Shown here piece after piece: positions 26,213-36,788 of a DNA stretch of 64,000 nt. The notes below the pieces were generated by a model. It was given only the letters and a program-made list of their open reading frames with translations, made no database searches and was not told the DNA's origin. The first letter of the stretch is position 1, and each line of letters opens with the position of its first letter. Source of the stretch: an uncultured Rhodopila sp. (GTDB lineage: Bacteria > Pseudomonadota > Alphaproteobacteria > Acetobacterales > Acetobacteraceae); contig NZ_CAJATU010000131.1 in the NCBI RefSeq assembly GCF_903944925.1, forward strand, positions 124,001-188,000, in the 5' to 3' direction. The translations under genes were made by a program, and so were the position numbers.

Positions 26213-26464
26213 ATGACCGATTCGACAGATATTGCCAAGAAGATCAAAGAGATCGTGGTCGAACACCTCGGGGTGGACGAAGCCAAGGTCACGCCCGAAG
26301 CCTCCTTCATCGACGATCTCGGCGCCGACAGCCTTGATACGGTCGAACTGGTGATGGCCTTCGAGGAAGCCTTCAACGTGGAAATCCCCGAGGATGCCGC
26401 TGAGAAGATCGCCACCGTCAAGGACGCGATCGACTACATCACCACCCATGGCAAGAGCGCCTGA
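26213..26464 (+). CDS. acpP: Acyl carrier protein
   Basis: An 83-residue acidic four-helix protein that carries growing acyl chains. The phosphopantetheine attachment serine is in the canonical [19 protein letters not shown] motif near residue 40, and the C-terminal half includes [23 protein letters not shown]. The ATG at 26213 gives the standard N-terminus ([20 protein letters not shown]); the frame stays open 28 codons upstream. GGAG lies about 12 bases ahead. It sits between fabG and fabF. Confidence 0.97.
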   Translation: MTDSTDIAKKIKEIVVEHLGVDEAKVTPEASFIDDLGADSLDTVELVMAFEEAFNVEIPEDAAEKIATVKDAIDYITTHGKSA

Positions 26465-26487
26465 CAAGCGCGAAAGGGCGTGTTGCG

Positions 26488-27750
26488 ATGCGGCGAGTAG
26501 TGGTGACGGGCATGGGCATCGCCTGTCCCCTTGGAGTAGGTGTCGAGCACGTTTGGCGCCGCTTGATCAATGCTGAATCCGGTATCGGCGCCATCACGGC
26601 GTTCGATGCCAAGGATTCGCCCTGCAAGGTGGCGGGGCAGGTGCCCCTCGGGTCCAAGGCCGAGGGCACGCTGGATATCAACGAATGGGTTCCGGTGAAG
26701 GACCAGAAGAAGATGGATCGCTTCATCCATCTCGCCATGGTCGCCGCCACCGAAGCCGTCGAGGATTCCGGCTGGGTACCCCAAACCGAGGACGACCATT
26801 GTGCCACGGGCGTAATGATCGGCTCGGGCATCGGCGGGCTTGAAACCGTCTACAATGCGTCGATCCTTGTCTACGAAGGCAAGGCCAAGCGGTTGTCGCC
26901 GTTCTTCATCCCGTCCGCGCTGGGCAACCTGGCCTCCGGTCACGTGTCCATCAAGTTCGGCTTCAAGGGGCCGAACCACTCGGTGGTGACCGCCTGCGCG
27001 ACCGGCGTGCACGCCGTCGGCGATGCGTCGCGGCTGATTGCGCTCGGCGATGCCGACGTGATGGTCGCCGGCGGGGCGGAGGCCACGGTGTGCTCGCTCG
27101 GCATCGCCGGGTTCTGCGCCTCGCGCGCGCTGTCCACCGGCTTCAACGATCGGCCGCAGGCCGCCTCGCGTCCATGGGACAAGGATCGCGACGGCTTCGT
27201 GATGGGCGAAGGCTCCGGCTGCCTGGTGCTGGAAGAGTACGAGCACGCCAAGGCGCGGGGTGCCAAGATCTATGCCGAGGTGTCAGGCTACGGCATGTCG
27301 GGCGACGCCTACCACATCACCGCGCCGGCCGAGGGGCATGACGGCGCCTTCCGTGCGATGCGGGCGGCGCTGCGCAGCGGCGGCTTCGTGCCGGGCGACA
27401 TCCAGTACGTCAACGCGCACGGCACCTCCACGCCGCTGGGCGATGATCTCGAGCTGGAAGCGGTCGAGCGGCTGTTCGGCGCCGATGCACGCGGCGTCGC
27501 GATGTCCTCCACCAAGTCGGCGACCGGGCATTTGCTGGGTGCGGCCGGGGCGATCGAGGCGATCTTCTCCATCCTGGCGATCCGCGACAGCGTCGCGCCG
27601 CCGACATTGAACCTCGATTCGCCGAGCCGCGAGAGCGTGATCGACCGGGTGGCGCATGAGGCGCAGCGGCGTCCCATTCGCGTGGCTCTGTCGAACAGCT
27701 TCGGCTTCGGGGGCACCAACGCCTCTGTCATCTTCCGCGCCGTCCACTGA
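26488..27750 (+). CDS. fabF: 3-oxoacyl-ACP synthase II
   Basis: FabF is the condensing enzyme of fatty-acid elongation. The 420-residue thiolase-fold protein has the active-site Cys in SVVTACATGVHAVGDA (about residue 173), and the His pair in VNAHGTSTPLGD and KSATGHLLGAAG. The C-terminal GGTNASVIF is also typical. The start is ATG, 24 bases after acpP. The last 95 bases overlap the longest possible mltG frame. Confidence 0.97.
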   Translation: MRRVVVTGMGIACPLGVGVEHVWRRLINAESGIGAITAFDAKDSPCKVAGQVPLGSKAEGTLDINEWVPVKDQKKMDRFIHLAMVAATEAVEDSGWVPQTEDDHCATGVMIGSGIGGLETVYNASILVYEGKAKRLSPFFIPSALGNLASGHVSIKFGFKGPNHSVVTACATGVHAVGDASRLIALGDADVMVAGGAEATVCSLGIAGFCASRALSTGFNDRPQAASRPWDKDRDGFVMGEGSGCLVLEEYEHAKARGAKIYAEVSGYGMSGDAYHITAPAEGHDGAFRAMRAALRSGGFVPGDIQYVNAHGTSTPLGDDLELEAVERLFGADARGVAMSSTKSATGHLLGAAGAIEAIFSILAIRDSVAPPTLNLDSPSRESVIDRVAHEAQRRPIRVALSNSFGFGGTNASVIFRAVH

Positions 27751-28759
27751 TCCCGGCCCGCTGCGGCGGGCATTCCGGTTCGGGCTGGCCGCGGGGGTGA
27801 TCGTTGCGGTTCTGGCGGCGGGCGGCTTCGGCGCCTGGCGTTGGGGCGCCGGAATCGTCGACTCGCCCGGGCCGTTGCCGGAAGCCCGCGCGGTCGTCGT
27901 GCCGCGCGGCAGCGGCGCCCAGATCGCCGCCGTGCTGGTGTCGGACGGGGTGATCCCCGGCTCACGGGTGTTCCGTGCCGCCGCGCTGATGACGCGCGGG
28001 GAAGGGCCGCTGCGCGCGGCGGAATTCGCCTTCCCGGCGCATGCCTCGCTGCGCCAGGTGCTGGCGATCCTGCGCTTCGGCCGACCGGTCGAGCATCATC
28101 TGACCATTGCCGAGGGGCTGACCGCGCAGCAGATAACCGCCGTGCTGGCGCATGCCGACGGCATGACGGGCGAGGTCCCGGCCATCGCCGAAGGCAGCCT
28201 GCTGCCGCAAACCTATGATTACCAGCGCGGCGACGAGCGGGCCCGGATCGTCGACCGTGCAAAGGCGGCGATGGAAAAAGAACTCGCCGCCGCCTGGACG
28301 GACCGCGCGCCGGGGGTGCCTTTGGCCAGCCCGCGCGAGGCGCTGATCCTGGCCAGCATCGTCGAGCGGGAGACGGCAAAGCCCGAGGAGCGGCCGCATG
28401 TCGCTTCGGTGTATCTTAACCGGCTGCGGCTGGGGATGCGGCTGCAGGCGGATCCGACGGTGATCTACGCCGCCAGCGGCGGGGCCGGGGTGCTGGACCA
28501 CCGGCTGACCCGCGCGGAACTCGACCGCGACACTCCCTTCAACACCTACCGCAGCGCCGGGCTGCCGCCGGCGCCGATTTGCTCGCCCGGTTTGGACAGC
28601 CTGAAGGCGGTGCTGCATCCGGCAACCACCGAGGACCTGTATTTCGTCGCCGACGGCAGCGGCGGCCACGTGTTCTCCCGCAGCTATGAGGCGCACGACA
28701 CCGCGGTGGCGCGCTGGCGGGCGCTGGTGCCCGCGGCGCCGCACGGCAGCCCGGACTGA
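27656..28759 (+). CDS. mltG: Endolytic murein transglycosylase MltG (YceG-like)
   Basis: MltG is an inner-membrane enzyme that cuts nascent glycan strands and limits their length. The confident region begins around 27760 with a cytoplasmic RRAFRFG and one membrane helix (LAAGVIVAVLAAGGFGAWRW). A LysM-like subdomain (ARAVVVPRGSGAQIAAVL) follows, then the catalytic domain with the essential Glu in LASIVERETAKPEERPHVASVYLNRL. LQADPTVIYA and FNTYRSAGLPPAPICSPG close it. The true start is unclear: the only in-frame ATG (27656) overlaps fabF by 95 bases, and a GTG at 27797 would cut the helix. It is a typical neighbour of fabF. Confidence 0.9.
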   Translation: MRRSGVPFAWLCRTASASGAPTPLSSSAPSTDPGPLRRAFRFGLAAGVIVAVLAAGGFGAWRWGAGIVDSPGPLPEARAVVVPRGSGAQIAAVLVSDGVIPGSRVFRAAALMTRGEGPLRAAEFAFPAHASLRQVLAILRFGRPVEHHLTIAEGLTAQQITAVLAHADGMTGEVPAIAEGSLLPQTYDYQRGDERARIVDRAKAAMEKELAAAWTDRAPGVPLASPREALILASIVERETAKPEERPHVASVYLNRLRLGMRLQADPTVIYAASGGAGVLDHRLTRAELDRDTPFNTYRSAGLPPAPICSPGLDSLKAVLHPATTEDLYFVADGSGGHVFSRSYEAHDTAVARWRALVPAAPHGSPD

Positions 28760-28855
28760 GCGCGTCTCGCCCTCCGATTGACCGCGGCGGGGCAAGCCTG
28801 TCTATTGCCGCGTAGCGACATAAAACGGTGCCCAAGCGCCGCGGGGGAACGATAA

Positions 28856-30157
28856 ATGGAACCGATTGAACAGCGCACGATCGCCAAGGTCTCGCGGCGC
28901 CTGGTGCCGTTTCTGATGCTCTGCTACTTCGTCGCCTATCTCGACCGGGTCAATGTCGGCTTCGCCGCGCTGACCATGAACAAGGCGCTGGGTATCTCCG
29001 CCACCGCCTACGGTTTCGGTGCCGGCATCTTCTTCTTCAGTTATTTCATCTTCGAGGTCCCTTCCAACCTGGCTTTGGAGCGGTTCGGCGCGCGCAAATG
29101 GATCGCCCGGATCATGCTGTCCTGGGGCATCCTGTCCGGCGCGATGGCGCTGGTGACCGGTGAATACAGCTTCTACCTGGTGCGCGTGCTGCTCGGCGCG
29201 GCGGAGGCGGGGTTCTTCCCCGGCATCATCTTCTACCTGACCCTGTGGTTCCCCGGCACCTATCGCGCCCGCATCGTCGGCTGGTTCATGGCGGCGATCC
29301 CGCTGTCCTCGGTGCTCGGCTTCCCGGTCTCGGGCCTGATCCTCAACCTGGACGGCGTCTACGGCCTGGCCGGCTGGCAGTGGCTGTTCATCATCGAGGC
29401 CGCCCCGGCGCTGATCCTGGCGGGCGTGGTTTTCTTCTACCTGACCGACCGCCCGGCCGATGCGAAATGGCTGGAGCCGGACGAGCGCGCCTGGCTGGCA
29501 AGGCGGCTGTCCGCCGAGGCGCAACAGAAAGAGGACGTGCATGGCCTGAGCGTCCGGCAGGCGCTGCTGAACCCGAAGGTGCTGGCGCTGGCGCTGGTGT
29601 ATTTCGGCGCGGTCGCCACCAATTACGGCATCGCCTTCTGGCTGCCGCAGATCGTCAAGGGGTTCGGGCTGACCAACGTGCAGACCGGCTTCGTCTCCGC
29701 CATCCCGTATATCGTCGGGACCATCGGGATGGTGCTCTGGAGCCGCCGCTCGGACGCCAAGCTGGAGCGCAAGCTGCATGCCGCCGTGCCGTTCCTGATC
29801 GCCGCGGTCGGCATTGCCGGATCGACCTTCGTGGATAGCCCGGTGTTGAAGATGATCGCGCTGTCGTTCGGCGCGTTCGGCGTGTTCTCGGTGCTGCCGG
29901 TGTTCTGGACCTTCCCGACCTCGTTCCTGTCGGGTGCCGCGGCGGCGGCGGGGATCGCGGTGATCAACGCCGTCGGCAACCTGGCAGGGTTCTTCGGCCC
30001 GTTCATCATGGGCTGGCTGAAGGACGTCACCGGTAACTTCGCCTCCGGCCTGTGGGCGATCTCGGCCTGCGCGGTGATGGGGATGGTCATCGTGCTGCTG
30101 CTGCGGCACGACACCACATTGGAAGCGGCACCCCGCGGGGTGCATCCGGCGGAGTGA
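28856..30157 (+). CDS. MFS transporter, anion:cation symporter (ACS) family
   Basis: A 433-residue, 12-helix carrier. The ACS signature is clear: MLCYFVAYLDRVNVGFAAL in helix 1, SYFIFEVPSNLALERFGARKWIARIM around helices 2-3, and RVLLGAAEAGFFPGIIFYLTLWFP in helix 4-5. Members import organic anions such as tartrate, phthalate, glucarate or 4-hydroxyphenylacetate with protons. No catabolic gene is adjacent, so the substrate is unknown. It has its own start after a 96-base gap from mltG. Confidence 0.92.
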   Translation: MEPIEQRTIAKVSRRLVPFLMLCYFVAYLDRVNVGFAALTMNKALGISATAYGFGAGIFFFSYFIFEVPSNLALERFGARKWIARIMLSWGILSGAMALVTGEYSFYLVRVLLGAAEAGFFPGIIFYLTLWFPGTYRARIVGWFMAAIPLSSVLGFPVSGLILNLDGVYGLAGWQWLFIIEAAPALILAGVVFFYLTDRPADAKWLEPDERAWLARRLSAEAQQKEDVHGLSVRQALLNPKVLALALVYFGAVATNYGIAFWLPQIVKGFGLTNVQTGFVSAIPYIVGTIGMVLWSRRSDAKLERKLHAAVPFLIAAVGIAGSTFVDSPVLKMIALSFGAFGVFSVLPVFWTFPTSFLSGAAAAAGIAVINAVGNLAGFFGPFIMGWLKDVTGNFASGLWAISACAVMGMVIVLLLRHDTTLEAAPRGVHPAE

Positions 30158-30231
30158 TCCGGCGGGCGGAGTGATCTGGTCGGATCGGCCGGCGCGCGAT
30201 AGGGTGGCGCCGGTAGCAAAGGAGGATGTCT

Positions 30232-30657
30232 ATGCCTGTTGAGGTTCTGTATCGTACCACCGCCACCGCCACCGGGGGCCGCGACGGCCAGGCCGCCACC
30301 GAGGATGGCAGCCTGCATGTCAAACTCAGCACGCCGAAGGAACTCGGCGGCGGCGGCGGGCCGGGGAACAATCCGGAGCAGTTGTTCGCCGCCGGGTATT
30401 CGGCCTGCTTCCTCGGTGCCATGAAGTTCGTGGCGTCGCAGGGCGGCCCGAAGGTCCCCGACAACGCCACCGTTTCCGCCACCGTCGGCATCGGCCCGCG
30501 CAGCGAAGGCGGCTTCGGCATCGATGTCGCGCTGAAGATCGCGCTGCCCGGGCTTGACCACACGGCGGCCGAGGAACTGGTGGAGAAGGCGCATCAGGTG
30601 TGCCCGTATTCCAACGCCACCCGCAACAACGTCGCGGTCAAGCTGACGGTCGTCTGA
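30232..30657 (+). CDS. ohr: Organic hydroperoxide resistance protein Ohr
   Basis: A 141-residue OsmC/Ohr-fold thiol peroxidase that reduces organic hydroperoxides. It has the two redox cysteines in GYSACFLGAMKFVA (about residue 60) and AHQVCPYSNATRNNV (about 125). The N-terminal EVLYRTTATATGGRDGQA matches the family. AAGGAGG ends just before the first ATG at 30226, so the ATG at 30232, six bases after it, is the better start. No ohrR regulator is adjacent. Confidence 0.95.
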   Translation: MPVEVLYRTTATATGGRDGQAATEDGSLHVKLSTPKELGGGGGPGNNPEQLFAAGYSACFLGAMKFVASQGGPKVPDNATVSATVGIGPRSEGGFGIDVALKIALPGLDHTAAEELVEKAHQVCPYSNATRNNVAVKLTVV

Positions 30658-30738
30658 GCGGCCCTGACACGTTCGCGTTAATCGAGGGAAACAAAGCGGA
30701 TGCCGGGGAACCGGCATCCGCTTATACGTTTCCACCAT

Positions 30739-30969
30739 ATGGAAGTGCTCCGCTACGTTCTGCCGCATCTGCTGGCAGGCTGCCTCGCCGGGGTGGTCGC
30801 CTCCATCGGCATGGTCGCCACCAATCTCGGCTCGCTGCGGGACCTGGTGCTGCACACCCAGGGCGGCTGGATCGCCTTCGCGCTGCTGACCTTCGGGCTG
30901 GTGGTGACGTTCGGATCGCTCGCCATCGGCGGGGCGATCATGACCATCGGCAGCCGGGAGGACTGCTAA
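30739..30969 (+). CDS. Small two-helix membrane protein, unknown
   Basis: A 76-residue protein (MEVLRYVLPHLLAGCLAGV...). It has two predicted membrane helices at about residues 8-30 and 45-68, the second containing TFGLVVTFGSLAIGGAIMTIG. I recognise no family for certain. The ATG at 30739 begins the hydrophobic region; the frame is open 13 codons upstream. It lies between ohr and radA on the same strand. Confidence 0.6.
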   Translation: MEVLRYVLPHLLAGCLAGVVASIGMVATNLGSLRDLVLHTQGGWIAFALLTFGLVVTFGSLAIGGAIMTIGSREDC

Positions 30970-31060
30970 GCGACGCACCGGCGCCGAAGCCAATCCGGTG
31001 GCACCGGCGCGCGGAACGGAGTAGCCATCGGCAACCAGCCCCGCCGCTTCCGGAGTCGCC

Positions 31061-32455
<1,395 letters not shown>

Positions 32456-32517
32456 TCGTGCTTGGCAGGCGGGCCTCTGCCGGACAATAACCCCGCATCG
32501 GTCTGGATGACGATAGC

Positions 32518-33102
32518 ATGACGTGGGTTGACCTGGCGGTCTTTGGCTTTCTCGGCATCTCCGGGCTGATGGCATTTGCGCGCGGTTTCGTCCGCGAGGT
32601 CCTCGGCGTCGGCGCCTGGGTGGGCGCGGTCGCGGCGGCCTTCGCCGGGGCGCCGGCGATGCGCGATGTCGTGCGCGGCTGGATGCCGTCGCCGGAATGG
32701 GTCGATCCGGTCAGCTTCTCGCTGGTGTTCCTCGGCTCATTGATCGTCTTTACCATCGTCGCCGGCACCCTCAGCCGGCTCGTTCGTCGTTCGGCCTTGG
32801 GCGGGGTCGATCGCACCCTGGGGCTGGTATTCGGACTAGTACGGGGTGCGGCGGTCGTGGTGATCGCCTATATCCTCGGACAGATGGTGTTTCCGATCGA
32901 GCGTTGGCCTGATCCGGTGCTGAAAGCACGGACCCTCTATCCGACCTATCAGGCGGCAGCCTGGGTGCGGGACCAACTGCCGGAAAACTACCGTCCGCAC
33001 CGCCTTGATCCTCCGCCGGAGGGTCGCGATACCACGGCTGATGCCTTGCTGCGCGCCAACCCGCAAGGGCGCGCCACCGGCAGGCTTCCAGTCCGCGATT
33101 AG
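32518..33102 (+). CDS. cvpA: CvpA-family membrane protein
   Basis: A 194-residue inner-membrane protein with four predicted helices (MTWVDLAVFGFLGISGLMAF..., FVREVLGVGAWVGAVAAAF, FSLVFLGSLIVFTIVAG, GLVRGAAVVVIAYIL) and a hydrophilic tail. CvpA (colicin V production) influences cell envelope behaviour; the molecular role is unclear. The position 12 bases ahead of purF is the classic cvpA-purF arrangement and supports the name. Confidence 0.92.
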   Translation: MTWVDLAVFGFLGISGLMAFARGFVREVLGVGAWVGAVAAAFAGAPAMRDVVRGWMPSPEWVDPVSFSLVFLGSLIVFTIVAGTLSRLVRRSALGGVDRTLGLVFGLVRGAAVVVIAYILGQMVFPIERWPDPVLKARTLYPTYQAAAWVRDQLPENYRPHRLDPPPEGRDTTADALLRANPQGRATGRLPVRD

Positions 33103-33114
33103 GAGTTGTCATCC

Positions 33115-34596
33115 ATGGCGTGCCACTGCCCGGGCTTGGCCGACGATTCGGGGGACGACGATTCCCTGCACGAGGAATGCGGCGTCTTCGGCGTCTGGAA
33201 CGTGCCCAGCGCCACCGCCGTCACGGCACTCGGCCTGCATGCGCTGCAGCATCGCGGCCAGGAAGCCACCGGCATCACCAGCTTCGACGGGACGCGCTTC
33301 CACTCGCATCGCGGCATGGGGCTGGTCGGCGACAATTTCAGCGACGCCCGGGTGATCGAGAAGCTGCCCGGCCGCATCGCCATCGGGCATAACCGCTACG
33401 CCACCACCGGCGACACGGTTCTCCGGAACGTGCAGCCGCTGTATGCGGATTTCGAGTTCGGCGGGTTCGCGGTGGCGCATAACGGCAACCTGACCAACGC
33501 GCATATCCTGCACCGCGCCCTGGTCCGGCGCGGCTGCCTGTTCCAGTCCACAACCGACTCCGAAGTCTTCGTCCACCTGATCGCCATCAGCCTCTATTCC
33601 ACCGTGGTGGACCGCTTGATCGACGCGCTGAAGCAGGTCGTCGGCGCCTATTCCCTGGTGGCGCTGTCGAACCAGGCGCTGATGGGGGTGCGCGACCCGC
33701 TCGGCGTCCGCCCGCTGATCCTCGGCCGCATCGGCACCGAGGGCACCGGCGGCTGGGTGCTGGCCAGCGAAAGCTGCGCCCTGGACATCGTCGGCGCCGA
33801 CTTCGTCCGCGATGTCGAGCCGGGCGAGATCGTCGTCATCAACGACCAGGGCGTGCACAGCATCAAGCCGTTCAACCGCGTCCGCGAGCGGTTCTGCGTG
33901 TTCGAATATATCTACTTCTCCCGCCCCGACTCCGTGGTCGAGGGCATGCCGGTCTACGACGCGCGCAAGCGTATCGGCGCCGAACTGGCGCAGGAGTCGC
34001 CGGTGGACGCCGACGTCATCGTTCCGGTGCCGGATTCCGGCGTGCCGGCGGCGATGGGCTACTCCAAGCAGAGCGGCATCCCGTTCGAGCTCGGCATCAT
34101 CCGCAACCACTATGTCGGCCGCACCTTCATCGAGCCGACGGACCATATCCGCCACCTGGGGGTGAAGCTGAAGCACTCCGCCAACCGGCCGGTGCTGGAA
34201 GGCAGGCGCGTCGTCCTGGTCGATGACTCGATCGTCCGCGGCACCACCAGCAAGAAGATCGTCGAGATGGTGCGGGCGGCGGGCGCCACGGAAGTGCATA
34301 TGCGGGTTTCCTCGCCGCCGACGACGCATTCCTGCTTCTACGGCATCGATACGCCGGAGCGCAGCAAGCTGCTCGCCGCGCAGCACGATGTCGCCCAGAT
34401 GGCGGAGCTTATCGGCGCCGACAGCCTGGCCTTCATTTCGATCGACGGGCTGTACCGCGCGCTCGGCAAGCCGGGGCGCGATCCGGCCAAGCCGTATTAC
34501 TGCGACGCCTGCTTCACCGGCGACTACCCGATCGCCCTGCCCGACCAGCAGGAATCGGCCGATCGGCAATTGAGCTTGTTGACTGTGGGGAACTGA
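33115..34596 (+). CDS. purF: Amidophosphoribosyltransferase
   Basis: PurF makes 5-phosphoribosylamine from PRPP and glutamine, the committed step of purine synthesis. The 493-residue protein has a propeptide before the N-terminal nucleophile (HEECGVFGVWN, Cys about 22). The glutaminase domain includes GHNRYATTGDT and AVAHNGNLTN. The PRTase domain includes VIVPVPDSGVPAAMGYSKQSGIPFELGIIRNHYVGRTFIEP and the PRPP loop RVVLVDDSIVRGTTSKKIVEM. I chose the ATG at 33115, with TTAGGAG at a suitable distance; a TTG three codons earlier is less likely. The stop overlaps the SDR start by one base. Confidence 0.97.
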   Translation: MACHCPGLADDSGDDDSLHEECGVFGVWNVPSATAVTALGLHALQHRGQEATGITSFDGTRFHSHRGMGLVGDNFSDARVIEKLPGRIAIGHNRYATTGDTVLRNVQPLYADFEFGGFAVAHNGNLTNAHILHRALVRRGCLFQSTTDSEVFVHLIAISLYSTVVDRLIDALKQVVGAYSLVALSNQALMGVRDPLGVRPLILGRIGTEGTGGWVLASESCALDIVGADFVRDVEPGEIVVINDQGVHSIKPFNRVRERFCVFEYIYFSRPDSVVEGMPVYDARKRIGAELAQESPVDADVIVPVPDSGVPAAMGYSKQSGIPFELGIIRNHYVGRTFIEPTDHIRHLGVKLKHSANRPVLEGRRVVLVDDSIVRGTTSKKIVEMVRAAGATEVHMRVSSPPTTHSCFYGIDTPERSKLLAAQHDVAQMAELIGADSLAFISIDGLYRALGKPGRDPAKPYYCDACFTGDYPIALPDQQESADRQLSLLTVGN

Positions 34597-35300
34597 TGGC
34601 GGGTTTGCTTGAGGGCTCGGTGGCGCTGGTGACCGGCGCCAGCCGCGGTATCGGCGCGGCCACGGCGGTGGAACTGGCGCGGCTCGGCGCCCGCGTGGTG
34701 CTGACGGCCCGCACCCAGGGCGCGCTGGAGGAAACCGACGACGCCATCCGCGCGGTGGGCGGCGAGGCCAGCATCCTGGCGCTGGACCTGAAGGAAGACG
34801 CGCTGATCGATGCGCTCGGGCCGACATTGTTCCAGCGCTTCGGGCGCCTGGACATCCTGGTACACAATGCCGGGGCGCTCGGGCGGCTGACGCCGGTGTC
34901 GCATATCGTGCCGGACGACTGGGCGAGCGTGCTGGCGGTGAACCTGACCGCAAGCTGGCGGCTGATCCGCACCGCGGAGCCGCTGCTGCGCCAGTCGCCC
35001 GCCGGGCGGGCGGTGTTCGTGACGGAAAGCCGCGCGCGGCAGCCTCGGGCCTATTGGGGCGCAATGGGGGCGACCAAGGCCGGGATGGAGCACCTGGTGC
35101 TGACCTGGGCGCAGGAACTGGCGACCACGACGGTGCGGGCGAACCTGTTCGATCCGGGGCCGGTGGCGACACGGATGCGGATGCAGGCCTATCCCGGCGA
35201 GGACAAGTCGGTATTGCCCGGGCCGGAGGCGGTGGCGCCCGCGCTGGCGGCGCTGTGCCTGCCGGCGGAGCAGCGGAACGGGGCGTTGGTGGCAGCGTAG
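34596..35300 (+). CDS. Short-chain dehydrogenase homologue lacking the catalytic Ser and Tyr
   Basis: A 234-residue Rossmann protein coupled to purF (TGATG overlap). The nucleotide motif ALVTGASRGIGAATAVELA, LVHNAG and NLTAS are normal. The active site is not: by spacing to the conserved Lys161, the catalytic Tyr position is Met157 (YWGAMGATKAG). The Ser position, 13 residues earlier, is Glu144 (VFVTESRARQ). YciK-type relatives have S and Y at these sites. An SDR next to purF is common in alphaproteobacteria. The protein probably binds NAD(P) but may no longer act as a dehydrogenase. Confidence 0.85.
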   Translation: MAGLLEGSVALVTGASRGIGAATAVELARLGARVVLTARTQGALEETDDAIRAVGGEASILALDLKEDALIDALGPTLFQRFGRLDILVHNAGALGRLTPVSHIVPDDWASVLAVNLTASWRLIRTAEPLLRQSPAGRAVFVTESRARQPRAYWGAMGATKAGMEHLVLTWAQELATTTVRANLFDPGPVATRMRMQAYPGEDKSVLPGPEAVAPALAALCLPAEQRNGALVAA

Positions 35301-35342
35301 CGGGCGGTGCAGCGGGATCGTTGTGTTGACGCACCGTCCCTG

Positions 35343-35435
35343 CCCCGTCATGGTGCGCGCAGGCGGATCATCCACGCCTTGCGGTGCGGACCCCGGCACA
35401 GGCGTGGATGGCGGGCCTGCGCCGCCATGACGGGG
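35343..35435. repeat. REP-type palindrome, copy E (long form)
   Basis: The outer arms CCCCGTCATGG and CCATGACGGGG are perfect. The inner arms GCGCAGGCGGATCATCCACG and CGTGGATGGCGGGCCTGCGC are nearly so, giving one 93-base hairpin. It joins both REP core types (CGTCATGG and CATCCACGCCTTGCGG) in a single element. Confidence 0.8.
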
Positions 35436-35481
35436 TGGCTGCCAAGGTTTCTCGCGGGTGCTTTCGGAGTCTGATTTCGCC

Positions 35482-36738
35482 ATGACGTTAACGAACGGGG
35501 ATGATCTGGCCGCTGTCCGGGTCGCGTATGAGGCATTCCGGGCACGCGGCCTGAAGCTGGACATGACGCGCGGCAAGCCCTCGCCGGAGCAGCTCGACCT
35601 GGCCAACGGGCTGCTGGCGCTGCCGGGCAACCTGGACCATTTCTCCGCCGCCGGCGACGATGCCCGCAACTACGGCGTGCTGCAGGGCCTGCCGGAGGCG
35701 CGCGCGCTGTTCGCCCCGCTGCTCGGCGTGCCGCCGGGGCAGGTGGTGGTGGCGGACAACTCCAGCCTGGCGGTGATGCATGACTGCATCGTCTGGGCGC
35801 TGCTGAAGGGCGTCCCCGGTTCGGCCGCGCCCTGGAGCAAGACCGCGGACATCGCCTTCATCTGTCCGGTCCCCGGTTATGACCGCCACTTCAAGCTGTG
35901 CGAGGAGTTCGGCATCCGCATGCTGCCGGTGCCGATGACGGGCGAAGGCCCGGACCTCGACGCGGTGGAGGCGCTGGCGGCAGATCCGGCGGTTAAGGGC
36001 ATGTGGTGCGTGCCGAAATATGCGAACCCGAGCGGGGATGTCTACTCCGACGAATCCGTGCGGCGGCTGGCCTCGATGCCCACCGGCGCGCCGGATTTCC
36101 GGCTGTTCTGGGACAATGCCTACGCCGTCCACCACCTGACCGCGCAGCGGCCGGAGATCCTGGATGTCCTGGAGGCCTGCGAGGCGGCCGGACATGCGGA
36201 CCGGGCGTTCATCTTCGCGTCTACGTCCAAGATCACCCTGGCCGGGGGCGGGCTGGCGTTCTTCGGCGGGTCCGCGGCGAACGTGAAGTGGTACCTGGCG
36301 CGGGCGGAGAAGCGGACCATCGGCTCGGACAAGCTGAACCAGCTCCGGCATGTGCGGTTCCTGAGGGACTGGGCGGGGTTGCAGCGGCATATGGATGCGC
36401 ACCGGGCGATCCTGGCGCCGAAGTTCCAGGCGGTGGAGACGGCGCTCGAGGCGCGGCTCGGCGGCCGGGACGTGGCGGCGTGGTCGCGGCCGGAGGGCGG
36501 TTACTTCATCAGTTTGGACGCGATGGAAGGCACCGCACGGCGGGTGGTGGAGCTGGCGAAGGAGGCGGGGCTGGCGCTGACCCCGGCGGGAGCGACGTCT
36601 CCGTACGGTGTCGATGCCCGGGACCGGAACCTGCGGCTGGCGCCGACATTCCCCCCGCTGAAGGATGTGCGCGATGCGGCCGAGGGGATTGCGCTATGCA
36701 TCCTGCTGGCGGCGCTGGAGAAGCGGGCGGCCGGTTGA
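35482..36738 (+). CDS. Aspartate aminotransferase, AspT (subgroup 1c) type
   Basis: A 418-residue PLP enzyme exchanging amino groups between aspartate and 2-oxoglutarate, to judge from its family. It starts with the subgroup pattern LDMTRGKPSPEQLDLANGLL. The PLP site includes GYDRHFKLCEEFGI, WCVPKYANPSGDVYSDE, LFWDNAYAVHHL and the Schiff-base lysine in IFASTSKITLAGGGLAFFGG (about residue 250). The C-terminal GGYFISLDAMEGTARR is also typical. This matches the Corynebacterium AspT-like class rather than AspC. The ATG at 35482 aligns with homologues. Confidence 0.87.
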   Translation: MTLTNGDDLAAVRVAYEAFRARGLKLDMTRGKPSPEQLDLANGLLALPGNLDHFSAAGDDARNYGVLQGLPEARALFAPLLGVPPGQVVVADNSSLAVMHDCIVWALLKGVPGSAAPWSKTADIAFICPVPGYDRHFKLCEEFGIRMLPVPMTGEGPDLDAVEALAADPAVKGMWCVPKYANPSGDVYSDESVRRLASMPTGAPDFRLFWDNAYAVHHLTAQRPEILDVLEACEAAGHADRAFIFASTSKITLAGGGLAFFGGSAANVKWYLARAEKRTIGSDKLNQLRHVRFLRDWAGLQRHMDAHRAILAPKFQAVETALEARLGGRDVAAWSRPEGGYFISLDAMEGTARRVVELAKEAGLALTPAGATSPYGVDARDRNLRLAPTFPPLKDVRDAAEGIALCILLAALEKRAAG

Positions 36739-36788
36739 GGGGCAGGGGCGGTCGCACCTCGCGCCGAGGCGGGGTCGGGCGAGCAGCC

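Noticed and set aside
33109-35334. A 741-codon open frame on the minus strand
   Set aside because: It lies opposite purF and the SDR gene, both well supported. The translation begins with Pro/Arg repeats and shows no domain.
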